This document shows positions 5,521 through 12,156 of a DNA stretch of 12,156 nt, in pieces. Every line of letters begins with the position of its first letter. The stretch's first letter is position 1. The DNA comes from an uncultured Dyadobacter sp. Its GTDB lineage: Bacteria > Bacteroidota > Bacteroidia > Cytophagales > Spirosomataceae. A program made the translations under genes and the position numbers. Under the pieces are notes generated by a model, which saw nothing but the letters and a program-made list of their open reading frames with translations, ran no database searches and had not been told where the DNA came from. Location of the stretch: positions 1-12,156 of the forward strand of contig CAMLNK010000032.1 in the NCBI GenBank assembly GCA_946481035.1, in the 5' to 3' direction.

Positions 5521-8436
5521 TTGTTAGAACTGAAAAGAAAGGCGATTATTATATCGTCGGTAGTTGCGGCGTTTCTCCTGTTCAGCACTGTGGCATGTGT
5601 GCAGCAACGCTCCAAGGGTTCCGGGAAAAATCAGGGTAAGCTTAAAAGTTCGGCTTCTGCAAAGCAATCAGCGGATTCCCTTCTTACAGTGCAAAAGCAA
5701 GCAGGTGCGGATACTTCCCGTGCCGGTCAACCCGGTGCGTCCGTTCCAAGAGGTGGTGTTAATGCGGATAGTACGCTGGCAGGCAAAGGGTTAGCCGCAG
5801 ATTCGACCGCCGCCGATTCACTTAAAAATCCCGACGACCTCGAAAATACCGTAGAATATACCGCCGAAGATTCCACGATCATGGACGCTGTTTTGAAGCA
5901 GGTCCATTTGTACGGAAATGCGGAAGTGAACTACGGGACCATCAACCTCAAAGCGAATTACATCCGTCTCAACTGGATCACCAACGAGGTTTACGCGATT
6001 GGTACCTATGATTCAACGGCGAAAAAAATGGCCGGCGAGCCGGTTTTCCAGGATGGTCCGGAGACGTATAATACCAAAGAGATACGGTACAATTTCAAAT
6101 CCAAGAAGGCGCTCATCCAGGGGATCGTAACGCAGGAAGGGGATGGGAACATCCGCGGCGAGAAGGTGAAAAAGGATACGGAGGGCAATTTTTACATCCG
6201 CCATTCCATCTACACGACCTGTAACCTCACGCACCCGCACTATTTCATCAATGCGCCGAAAATCAAGATGGTGAACAAGAAGCAGGTCATTTCGGGGCCA
6301 TTCAACCTCGTGATCAGCGATGTGCCGCTGCCCATCGGACTCCCGTTTGGGTTTTTCCCTTTTCCCAAAAAGAAAGAGAACGGAACGAGCGGGGTGATCT
6401 TCCCTACCTACGGCGAGGAGCCGAACGGGCGTGGTTTTTACCTTCGCGACGGCGGTTACTACTTCGCGATCAGTGAATATGTCAATGCGATTATTACCGG
6501 ACAGATTTATTCCAACACCAGCTGGGGCCTTAAACTTACGTCATCGTATATCAAACGCTATCAGTATTCGGGTAACCTGTCGCTGGCTTTCAACAAGAAT
6601 AAATCCAGCGATGAAATTCAAAGGCTTCTTAAAACCGGCGCCACCAACGATTTCAGCATTGTGTGGTCGCATGCGCCCAAGGCAAGGGGAAACTCTACAT
6701 TCTCGGCAAATGTGAATGTGAGCAGCAATACGTATAACCAGCAACAGGCTTATGATGTGAGCAAATATACCTCCAACGTAGCCAGTTCCTCGGTGCAATA
6801 CAACCGCACATTCGGGCAGTATATGCGTGCAGCAGGCTCGTTGCGCGTGAACCAGAACTTTGGTCAAATAAACCCAGTCACCGAAAAGCGTGAAAACGGA
6901 AAGACCAACGTTTCTACCGATTTCAGTTTCGGCGTGAACCAGATTGCCCCATTCGCATTAAAGGGCGGCCGAGGGCGCTGGTATGAAAGCTTCCGTTTGG
7001 GTCTGGATTTTAATGGTAACTACGCGTTAGCGAATGCACTGACCGCCATCGACACTTCTTACAGCAGTCTTGGATTCGTCGTAACCGATGCTAAAATCGA
7101 TACGACGCGACTGAATAAAACGAAAATCGTAGCATTCAATCTGGACAACCTGCCGGACATGCTTAAAGATGCGCAGTTCACAGGCCGGTACAGTCTCCCG
7201 ATCTCGTTGCCGAACTTCAAAGTGTTGCGTTTTGTGAATATTACACCTAGTATGTCGCTGTCGGGGGAGGTGTTCACCAAACAATATAAGTACACTAAAA
7301 CCGGCCGCGATTCGATCCGCATTGATACATTAAGGAAGGTTGGCACCGAATATTCCTACAACTTTGGTGCGGGGATGAACACGCGTTTCTACGGGACGTT
7401 CTTCTTTGGCGGGAAACGCCTGGAAGCGATTCGTCATACGGTGATTCCGTCGGTGTCATTCACTTATACGCCTGATTTTACAGGGGAATCGTTCGGGTTT
7501 TATGAAAGAATCCAGGTGGAGGACAGGAAGGGTAATGTCCGCGATCTTTCGCTGTCCAAGTATCGGGGAGTAGGCTCCGGTGTGGGTAATGGCCGGGCGT
7601 CGAGTGTCATTTCATTCAGTTTAAACAACTCATTTGAAATGAAACTCAAAAGCAAGAGCGATACGGCCGCGCAGCAGTTCGAGAAGGTTTCGCTGCTGGA
7701 TAACCTGAGTTTGGGCGGAAGTTACAACCTGCTGGCCGACTCATTGAATTTATCCAATATCACCATTAATGCCAATGCACGGATCGGCCGGAATCTGAAC
7801 CTGAACTTCAACATGAACCTCGACCCGTATACCTATGTCGCGAACCCGAATATCATCGGTAATCAGGTTGGTACAAAGGTGAATAAGTATGCGGTTACTT
7901 CGGGGCAGGGTCTTGCCAATTTGCAGAGCCTCGGGTTTACATTAGGAACGAGTTTCTCACCGAAAAGCAGCTCGTCCAACACCAAAACCACTCCGCAGGG
8001 CCTCAATCCTAACGACCCAAATGCGGCTGCGAAACAGGAGGCCAAGGAGTTTATCGCGCAAAACCCCGAGTTATATGTGGATTTCAATATCCCCTGGAAC
8101 GTGTCGCTGAACTATAACTTCGGGCTTACCAAACCGGGTTTGTCGAAAGCGCAGATCATCCAGGCCATTCAGGCAACGGGCGACTTGAGTTTGTCCAAAA
8201 ACCTCAAACTGACCCTCAGTACCGGTTTCGACTTCGTCGCATTCGAGCCTACGATTACGCAGCTGGGCCTTACGCGTGACCTGCATTGCTGGGATATGAG
8301 CTTCAACTGGACGCCATTTGCCGGCAGCGCGGCCCGTGCGAGCAATTATAACTTCACATTGAAAGTGAAATCGGCCATCCTGCAAGATCTGAAAGTGACC
8401 CGCCGCCGGTCATTCTACGACAGATCTGCTTACTAA
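5521..8436 (+). CDS. lptD: LPS-assembly outer-membrane protein LptD, Bacteroidota type
   Basis: The 971-residue protein should form the outer-membrane barrel that inserts lipopolysaccharide into the outer leaflet. Order of parts: signal peptide 1-26 (basic LKRK, hydrophobic core, ending STVAC); a Ser/Ala/Asp-rich linker about 28-110 with repeated ADS units; an OstA/LptA-like beta domain about 113-270 (LYGNAEVNYGTINLKANYIRLN, then EIRYNFKSKKALIQGI and GEKVKKDTEGNFYI); the segment SDVPLPIGLPFGFFPFPKKK that leads into the barrel; and alternating amphipathic strands to the end. The chain ends in Tyr, as is usual for BAM-assembled barrels. The start must be TTG at 5521: a stop (TAA, 5518-5520) lies directly upstream, and the next in-frame ATG (5881) would remove the signal peptide. 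A -7 element 27 nt upstream supports this start. The only cysteines are C26, C234 and C923. Lipid modification at C26 is possible but the lipobox (TVAC) is poor. Confidence 0.9.
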   Translation: MLELKRKAIIISSVVAAFLLFSTVACVQQRSKGSGKNQGKLKSSASAKQSADSLLTVQKQAGADTSRAGQPGASVPRGGVNADSTLAGKGLAADSTAADSLKNPDDLENTVEYTAEDSTIMDAVLKQVHLYGNAEVNYGTINLKANYIRLNWITNEVYAIGTYDSTAKKMAGEPVFQDGPETYNTKEIRYNFKSKKALIQGIVTQEGDGNIRGEKVKKDTEGNFYIRHSIYTTCNLTHPHYFINAPKIKMVNKKQVISGPFNLVISDVPLPIGLPFGFFPFPKKKENGTSGVIFPTYGEEPNGRGFYLRDGGYYFAISEYVNAIITGQIYSNTSWGLKLTSSYIKRYQYSGNLSLAFNKNKSSDEIQRLLKTGATNDFSIVWSHAPKARGNSTFSANVNVSSNTYNQQQAYDVSKYTSNVASSSVQYNRTFGQYMRAAGSLRVNQNFGQINPVTEKRENGKTNVSTDFSFGVNQIAPFALKGGRGRWYESFRLGLDFNGNYALANALTAIDTSYSSLGFVVTDAKIDTTRLNKTKIVAFNLDNLPDMLKDAQFTGRYSLPISLPNFKVLRFVNITPSMSLSGEVFTKQYKYTKTGRDSIRIDTLRKVGTEYSYNFGAGMNTRFYGTFFFGGKRLEAIRHTVIPSVSFTYTPDFTGESFGFYERIQVEDRKGNVRDLSLSKYRGVGSGVGNGRASSVISFSLNNSFEMKLKSKSDTAAQQFEKVSLLDNLSLGGSYNLLADSLNLSNITINANARIGRNLNLNFNMNLDPYTYVANPNIIGNQVGTKVNKYAVTSGQGLANLQSLGFTLGTSFSPKSSSSNTKTTPQGLNPNDPNAAAKQEAKEFIAQNPELYVDFNIPWNVSLNYNFGLTKPGLSKAQIIQAIQATGDLSLSKNLKLTLSTGFDFVAFEPTITQLGLTRDLHCWDMSFNWTPFAGSAARASNYNFTLKVKSAILQDLKVTRRRSFYDRSAY

Positions 8437-8456
8437 TCAGTCATTTGTGTTGAAAC

Positions 8457-8484
8457 AAAAATGGCCGTCCCATTGGAACGGCCA
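8457..8484 (-). terminator. Rho-independent terminator of the DUF1573 gene
   Basis: TGGCCGT (8462-8468) pairs exactly with ACGGCCA (8478-8484) around a 9-nt loop, and the minus strand continues into five T's (8461-8457). It lies 23 nt after the DUF1573 stop codon. On the + strand no T-run follows, so it would not terminate lptD in the standard way, although it lies only 25 nt past its stop. Confidence 0.75.
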
Positions 8485-8507
8485 CTGCAAATGCTTGCGG
8501 ATAATGC

Positions 8508-8903
8508 TTATTTGGAAGCCGGCTTAGCTGCCTTAGGAACCACTTCTCCGTTCAGGTAAAGGGTAATAGAACCACCTTCCGTGTTGCTGAAAACAGTTAC
8601 AGGCTTATTGAAAGGACCTGCTGCTGCAGCGTTGAAAGTAGCTTTTACTGAACCGGTTTTACCTGGAAGAACAGGGTCTTTTGACCATACTGGTGTAGTA
8701 CATCCGCATGAAACGGTTACGTTAGAAAGGATCACCGGGTCAGAACCTGTGTTGGTGAATACAAACTCGTGCGTAACGGGAGTGCCTTGTGGTACTTTGC
8801 CGAATTTGTGTGTTTCTTCTTTAAATTTCAGCACACCCTTCTGTGCAAAACTTACGGTGGTCAGCCCGAGGATCAATACCAGCGCTGAAAAGAATACTTT
8901 CAT
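8508..8903 (-). CDS. Secreted DUF1573 protein
   Basis: The 131-residue protein has a clear signal peptide (residues 1-20, cleavage after SFA) and one DUF1573 domain. This Ig-like beta fold is very common in Bacteroidota: FGKVPQGTPVTHEFVFTN, then VTVSCGCTTPVWSKDPVLPG with C66 and C68, then GPFNKPVTVFSN. The role of the family is not established; it resembles ASH/MSP-like domains and is usually periplasmic or cell-surface. A Lys/Ala/Pro-rich tail ends the chain. The gene is convergent with lptD and divergent from the E1 dehydrogenase gene, so it appears monocistronic with its own terminator. Nothing in the sequence ties it functionally to its neighbours. The ATG at 8903 gives the correct signal peptide. 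Confidence 0.9.
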   Translation of the reverse strand: MKVFFSALVLILGLTTVSFAQKGVLKFKEETHKFGKVPQGTPVTHEFVFTNTGSDPVILSNVTVSCGCTTPVWSKDPVLPGKTGSVKATFNAAAAGPFNKPVTVFSNTEGGSITLYLNGEVVPKAAKPASK

Positions 8904-8966
8904 AGTTGTAACTATACTTTAAGTGGTGGAAAACTTACTGTTAAACAAGATTAACGCTTAAAAAGC

Positions 8967-8999
8967 TAAATATAATAATCATTAACCAATATTAACAAT
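8967..8999 (-). promoter_or_regulatory. Weak promoter candidate for the DUF1573 gene
   Basis: On the minus strand TATATTTA (8974-8967) is one base from TAnnTTTG, with TTG (8999-8997) 22 nt upstream. This is slightly longer than the usual gap. The AT-rich stretch 8940-9000 also holds other near matches, so the assignment is uncertain. Confidence 0.22.
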
Positions 9000-9045
9000 G
9001 CCCCAAAAGTAGGCGTTCCGATGCCGGGGTTATTATTTTCCTGCC

Positions 9046-9053
9046 TAATTTTG
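9046..9053 (+). promoter_or_regulatory. Candidate -7 element for the E1 dehydrogenase gene
   Basis: TAATTTTG is an exact match to TAnnTTTG, the same octamer as upstream of lptD. It would start transcription near 9060 and give a leader of about 50 nt that contains the small inverted repeats at 9071-9101. No TTTG is seen at the expected -33 position. Confidence 0.4.
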
Positions 9054-9070
9054 GCTTGCATTCAAAAAAA

Positions 9071-9101
9071 CGTAATTTAACTTACGGATTAAAACCCGTA
9101 A
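9071..9101 (+). promoter_or_regulatory. Competing small hairpins in the E1 gene leader
   Basis: Three arms are present: CGTAA (9071-9075), TTACGG (9082-9087) and CCGTAA (9096-9101). The middle arm can pair with the first (5 bp) or the third (6 bp). The second hairpin is followed at once by TTTTT, and the ATG lies 9 nt further on. The form is that of a small attenuator, but the stems are short and could be chance. Confidence 0.25.
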
Positions 9102-9110
9102 TTTTTGCTT

Positions 9111-11525
9111 ATGCTTCAAAATGATAGTTTGACCGGTTCCAGTGTTTTGAGTAAGGAAGAAATTATCGACGATTACCGCCTCGCGTGCGAGAGTCGTCAG
9201 GTAAGTTTGCTGGGAAGGAAGGATACAATGGGTGGCCGTTCTAAATTCGGGATTTTTGGAGATGGTAAGGAAGTAGCGCAGATTGCACTTTCCAAAGTTT
9301 TTCAACCGGGTGATTTTCGCTCGGGATATTATCGGGACCAGACCATCGAGGCGGCTGTCGGGAACCTTACCTGGCAGCAATTTTTTGCCCAGATGTACGC
9401 CCACGCCGACTTGGAACACGAACCGAATACCGGAGGGCGCTCGATGAACGGCCACTTTTCAACACGCTGGGTCGATGAGAACGGTGACTGGCTCGATCAG
9501 ACCAAATTGCACAATTCCGTTTGCGATATTTCATCTACCGCCGGGCAGATTCCCCGCTCGGTAGGCCTCGGATACGCTTCCAAACTATACCGCGAGAATG
9601 CCGACCTGCATGGTATGACCACGTTTTCCCATGATGGGAATGAGGTCGTATTTGCGACGATCGGAGATGCTTCTACTTCGCAGGGGATGTTCTGGGAGGC
9701 GATGAATGCCGCGGGTGTGTTGCAGATTCCACTGATCGTTTCGGTATGGGACGATGGCTACGGAATTTCGGTTCCGGTGGAGTATCAGACTACCAAAAGC
9801 AGCATTTCCAAAGCCCTGGCCGGCTTGCAGCGCAATGAGGACGGCGACGGGATCGAAATCATGACCGTGAATGGTTGGGATTATCCTGCGCTGGTGGAAA
9901 CTTATCAGAAGGCGTCGAGGATCAGCCGGGAAAAACATGTGCCGGTGCTGGTACATGTTACCGAGCTCACGCAGCCGCAGGGGCATTCCACTTCCGGGTC
10001 GCATGAGCGATATAAATCAAAACAGCGGTTGGGGTGGGAGCGTGACCATGATTGCAACGTGCATTTCCGTGATTGGATCTTAAAAAATGGCTATGCGACC
10101 GACGAAGAGCTCGAAGAAATCGAACGTGAAGCCAAGGAGAAGGCTTTTCACGAGCGCAATGCTGCCTGGCAGGCTTTCCGAAAAGAGCTGGACGCAGAAT
10201 ACAATGAGGCCATCCAGCTGTTGCAGGCAGTAGCCGGTGCGAGTGCCTTTTCGGCCGAAATAAATAATGCGATTCTCGAATTGCAAAAGACTTATCTGCC
10301 GGTTCGCCGGGATATGATCGGGACTGTGCGCAAGGTTTTGAGAATGATTGGAAGGGAGGAAAATGACCAAAAATATGCCCTGCAACAGTTTCTGCAAGAT
10401 AATCTGAAAGCCAATAAGGAGCGTTTCAATACCCATTTATACAGCGAAACGCCCTATTCGCCGATGCTCGTGGAACCTGTGAGCCCCGTGTTTTCGGATA
10501 ACAGCCCTACCGTCGACGGACGGGAGGTAATACGAACCTACTTCGATGCGCTGTTTGAAAAAGACCCGCGTGTGGTAGCGTTGGGCGAAGACATCGGTTT
10601 TATCGGCGATGTGAACCAGGGGTTTGCCGGTTTGCAGGAAAAATACGGCGAAGTCCGCATTACCGACACTGGTATCCGCGAAACGACGATCATCGGGCAA
10701 GGGATAGGCATGGCCATGCGTGGCTTGCGGCCGATCGTCGAAATTCAATATTTTGATTATATCTATTATGCATTAGCGACGCTTACCGACGACCTGGCGT
10801 CGCTCCGGTACCGAACTGCCGGTGGCCAGCGCGCACCGCTGATCATCCGGACGCGCGGGCATCGTCTGGAAGGCATCTGGCACTCAGGTTCGCCCATGGG
10901 CACGATGCTCAGCAGCTTGCGGGGACTGCACGTGATCGTTCCGCGGAACTTCACCCAGGCGGCCGGTTTTTATAATACATTAATGAAAGGCGATGACCCT
11001 GCATTGATCGTAGAACCGTTGAATTCCTATCGTCAGAAAGAAATTATGCCGGATAATGTCGGCGAATACTACATTCCGCTAGGCCAGCCTGAAATTTTAA
11101 AAGAAGGAAATGACCTCACTATTGTTACCTATGGCTCAATGTGTCGTATAGTAATGGAGGCCGCTTCTCAATTGCAGCATGCAGGTATTGAAGTTGAAGT
11201 CATCGACGTGCAGACTTTGCTGCCATTCGATGTCGACAACCGGATAGTGGAGTCCATTAAAAAGACGAACCGGGTCATTTTTGCCGATGAAGACTTACCC
11301 GGAAGTGCATCGGGTTTTATGATGCAGCAGGTTTTGGAAAAACAGCAGGCTTACCGCTGGCTTGATTCGGCGCCGGTAACCATTGCAGCGAAAGATCACC
11401 GCCCGCCTTATGGCTCGGATGGCGATTATTTCTCGAAACCGAATATGGACGACATTTTTGAAACTGTTTACAACATCATGCGAGAAGCGGCCCCAGATAA
11501 ATATCCGGAGCTGTTTAACGTATGA
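9111..11525 (+). CDS. Fused 2-oxoacid dehydrogenase E1 alpha/beta subunit
   Basis: The 804-residue protein joins both E1 subunits of a pyruvate or branched-chain 2-oxoacid dehydrogenase, the thiamine-diphosphate-dependent decarboxylase of the complex. The alpha half (about 1-400) has GDGKEVAQIA, RSGYYRDQT, GGRSMNGHFS, and the cofactor motif G185-D186-A187 followed by 26 residues and D214-D215 in WDDGYGIS. A charged helical linker (about 340-460) leads to the beta half (about 465-804). There GEDIG contains E493, TDTGIRE and GQGIGMAM are conserved, and GHRLEGIWHS contains H584 and H591, the latter aligned with the beta-subunit active-site His. The linkage of the two halves in one chain is common in Bacteroidota. 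Substrate is uncertain; branched-chain 2-oxoacids are a reasonable guess. The start is taken as ATG 9111; TTG at 9105 adds two residues and is less likely. Partner E2 and E3 genes are not here. Confidence 0.92.
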   Translation: MLQNDSLTGSSVLSKEEIIDDYRLACESRQVSLLGRKDTMGGRSKFGIFGDGKEVAQIALSKVFQPGDFRSGYYRDQTIEAAVGNLTWQQFFAQMYAHADLEHEPNTGGRSMNGHFSTRWVDENGDWLDQTKLHNSVCDISSTAGQIPRSVGLGYASKLYRENADLHGMTTFSHDGNEVVFATIGDASTSQGMFWEAMNAAGVLQIPLIVSVWDDGYGISVPVEYQTTKSSISKALAGLQRNEDGDGIEIMTVNGWDYPALVETYQKASRISREKHVPVLVHVTELTQPQGHSTSGSHERYKSKQRLGWERDHDCNVHFRDWILKNGYATDEELEEIEREAKEKAFHERNAAWQAFRKELDAEYNEAIQLLQAVAGASAFSAEINNAILELQKTYLPVRRDMIGTVRKVLRMIGREENDQKYALQQFLQDNLKANKERFNTHLYSETPYSPMLVEPVSPVFSDNSPTVDGREVIRTYFDALFEKDPRVVALGEDIGFIGDVNQGFAGLQEKYGEVRITDTGIRETTIIGQGIGMAMRGLRPIVEIQYFDYIYYALATLTDDLASLRYRTAGGQRAPLIIRTRGHRLEGIWHSGSPMGTMLSSLRGLHVIVPRNFTQAAGFYNTLMKGDDPALIVEPLNSYRQKEIMPDNVGEYYIPLGQPEILKEGNDLTIVTYGSMCRIVMEAASQLQHAGIEVEVIDVQTLLPFDVDNRIVESIKKTNRVIFADEDLPGSASGFMMQQVLEKQQAYRWLDSAPVTIAAKDHRPPYGSDGDYFSKPNMDDIFETVYNIMREAAPDKYPELFNV

Positions 11526-11529
11526 TCTT

Positions 11530-12108
11530 ATGTATCGTTCAAGAGGAAAAAGAATCTTAGACATTTTACTGGCGGCAATGGGGTTGATTACCTCGTTGCC
11601 GTTTTTTGTGCTGCTGCCGCCGTTGCTGTGGGTGCATTTCAGGGGTAACCCGTTCTTCGTGCAGGCCAGGCCGGGGCTGAATGCGCGGCTTTTTACAATT
11701 TTGAAATTCAGGACAATGCCTGGTGACGGCAGGCAGGCTTCCTGGCTCGGCAAATTGCTCCGCAAATCGTCCCTCGACGAACTGCCGCAGTTCTGGAATG
11801 TGCTGACGGGAGAAATGAGCATCGTCGGCCCGAGGCCGTTGCTGGTAGAATATCTGCCGCTTTACAATGCCGAGCAGCTTCTGCGGCATGCGGTGAAGCC
11901 CGGAATGACGGGTTTGGCGCAGATCAATGGCCGGAACAGGCTCGGGTGGCACGAAAAGTTTGAACACGACCTGCACTATGTAGATAACCTTTCACTGGCG
12001 CTTGATTTGCAGATCATTGTCGCGACGGTTGCCAAAATGCTGTTGCTGCGGAAAACCGACGGTTCCGGTGTGGATGCATTACCTTTTAAGGGGAATGGAA
12101 TATGCTGA
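11530..12108 (+). CDS. PglC-like polyprenyl-phosphate phosphoglycosyl transferase
   Basis: The 192-residue monotopic membrane enzyme belongs to the bacterial sugar transferase family. It transfers a sugar-1-phosphate from a UDP-sugar to undecaprenyl phosphate, starting a lipid-linked glycan on the cytoplasmic face. Seen in order: basic KRILDILLA, a re-entrant hydrophobic helix (about 9-35) broken by P24 and P30-P31, PFFVQARPGLN, KFRTM (59-63), the catalytic Asp-Glu pair D83-E84 in SSLDELPQFWNVL, GEMSIVGPRP (94-103), KPGMTGLAQINGRN and a final helix with YVDNLSLALD. The size matches the small PglC class without the extra transmembrane helices of WbaP/WcaJ. The stretch between FRTM and DELP is shorter than usual. 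The start is ATG 11530, 4 nt after the E1 stop; the longer open frame to 11383 lies inside the E1 gene. The acceptor glycan is unknown. Confidence 0.92.
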   Translation: MYRSRGKRILDILLAAMGLITSLPFFVLLPPLLWVHFRGNPFFVQARPGLNARLFTILKFRTMPGDGRQASWLGKLLRKSSLDELPQFWNVLTGEMSIVGPRPLLVEYLPLYNAEQLLRHAVKPGMTGLAQINGRNRLGWHEKFEHDLHYVDNLSLALDLQIIVATVAKMLLLRKTDGSGVDALPFKGNGIC

Positions 12109-12156
12109 TATACGGAGCAGGTGGGCATGCGAAAGTGGTGAGGAGCATTCTTTCGG
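12102..12156 (+). CDS. PglD/NeuD-like sugar O/N-acyltransferase, N-terminal fragment
   Basis: Only the first 18 codons are in the window: MLIYGAGGHAKVVRSILS. The pattern hydrophobic strand, then GAGGHAKVV and a helix, is the UDP-sugar-binding start of PglD/NeuD-type acyltransferases, whose hexapeptide-repeat domain would follow outside the window. The ATG overlaps the last 7 nt of the phosphoglycosyl transferase gene in another frame, so translational coupling is likely. A PglC-PglD pair suggests a bacillosamine-like diacetamido-sugar or other acylated sugar as the first unit of a glycan. The family call rests on a short motif. Confidence 0.7.
   Translation, partial: MLIYGAGGHAKVVRSILS

Noticed and set aside
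5597..5860. Low-complexity Ser/Ala/Asp tract in LptD considered as a tandem repeat or foreign insertion
   Set aside because: The ADS units are irregular and the DNA is not tandemly repeated; such linkers after the signal peptide are ordinary in exported Bacteroidota proteins.
9045..9455. 136-codon minus-strand open frame overlapping the E1 gene start
   Set aside because: It covers the E1 promoter, leader and conserved N-terminus; the translation has no signal or domain, so it is a chance frame.
11383..11529. Upstream extension of the PglC-like gene by 49 codons
   Set aside because: It lies within the E1 gene's C-terminus in another frame; PglC-like proteins begin at the basic KRxxD segment as with the ATG at 11530.
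11295..11822. 175-codon minus-strand open frame across the E1/sugar-transferase junction
   Set aside because: It is antisense to two convincing genes and shows no family features.
1..12156. Search for CRISPR arrays, tRNA/rRNA genes, insertion sequences, toxin-antitoxin or phage-defence genes
   Set aside because: No regularly spaced repeats, clover-leaf-like segments, transposase motifs or defence-type small gene pairs were seen; nearly all sequence is accounted for by housekeeping and envelope genes.

Overview
The window looks like chromosomal DNA from a Bacteroidota bacterium, most probably a Cytophagales member of the Dyadobacter/Spirosomataceae type. Base composition is roughly 50% GC. 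The supports are a Bacteroidota-type LptD, a single-chain E1-alpha/beta 2-oxoacid dehydrogenase, a DUF1573 protein, start codons without clear Shine-Dalgarno sequences, and several promoter candidates of the Bacteroidota form TTTG-N~20-TAnnTTTG. The genus is an inference from family resemblance, not a database result.

Layout, left to right. (1) 1-207 is the 3' end of aroB (3-dehydroquinate synthase, + strand), followed by a DUF4136-type lipoprotein (299-874, +) with a strong terminator hairpin. (2) A convergent minus-strand pair, read from right to left: an MCC-type acyl-CoA carboxylase beta subunit (1861-3474), then a 3-hydroxyisobutyrate-dehydrogenase-family oxidoreductase (948-1832) 28 nt downstream. 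Together they suggest branched-chain amino acid or short acyl-CoA catabolism. (3) An envelope cluster: a minus-strand MCE/MlaD protein (3578-4543) and N-acetylmuramoyl-L-alanine amidase (4648-5445), divergent from a + strand LptD (5521-8436). These serve lipid transport, peptidoglycan hydrolysis and LPS insertion. (4) A small secreted DUF1573 protein (8508-8903, -). (5) A fused E1-alpha/beta dehydrogenase (9111-11525, +), followed after only 4 nt by a PglC-like phosphoglycosyl transferase (11530-12108, +). That gene overlaps the start of a PglD/NeuD-like acyltransferase which runs off the window. The last two mark the beginning of a surface-glycan or glycosylation locus.

I see no tRNA, rRNA, CRISPR array, insertion sequence, prophage or attachment site, and no gene-free stretch over 300 bases. 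Most of the window is ordinary core genome. The points that deserve a second look are regulatory or architectural: a promoter that shares bases with the preceding gene's terminator hairpin, overlapping face-to-face promoters between amidase and lptD, a TTG start for lptD, a possible inter-domain disulfide in LptD, a DD in place of NN in the thiamine-diphosphate motif of the fused E1, and a tight junction between the E1 gene and the glycan locus. I found no convincing undescribed multi-gene system.
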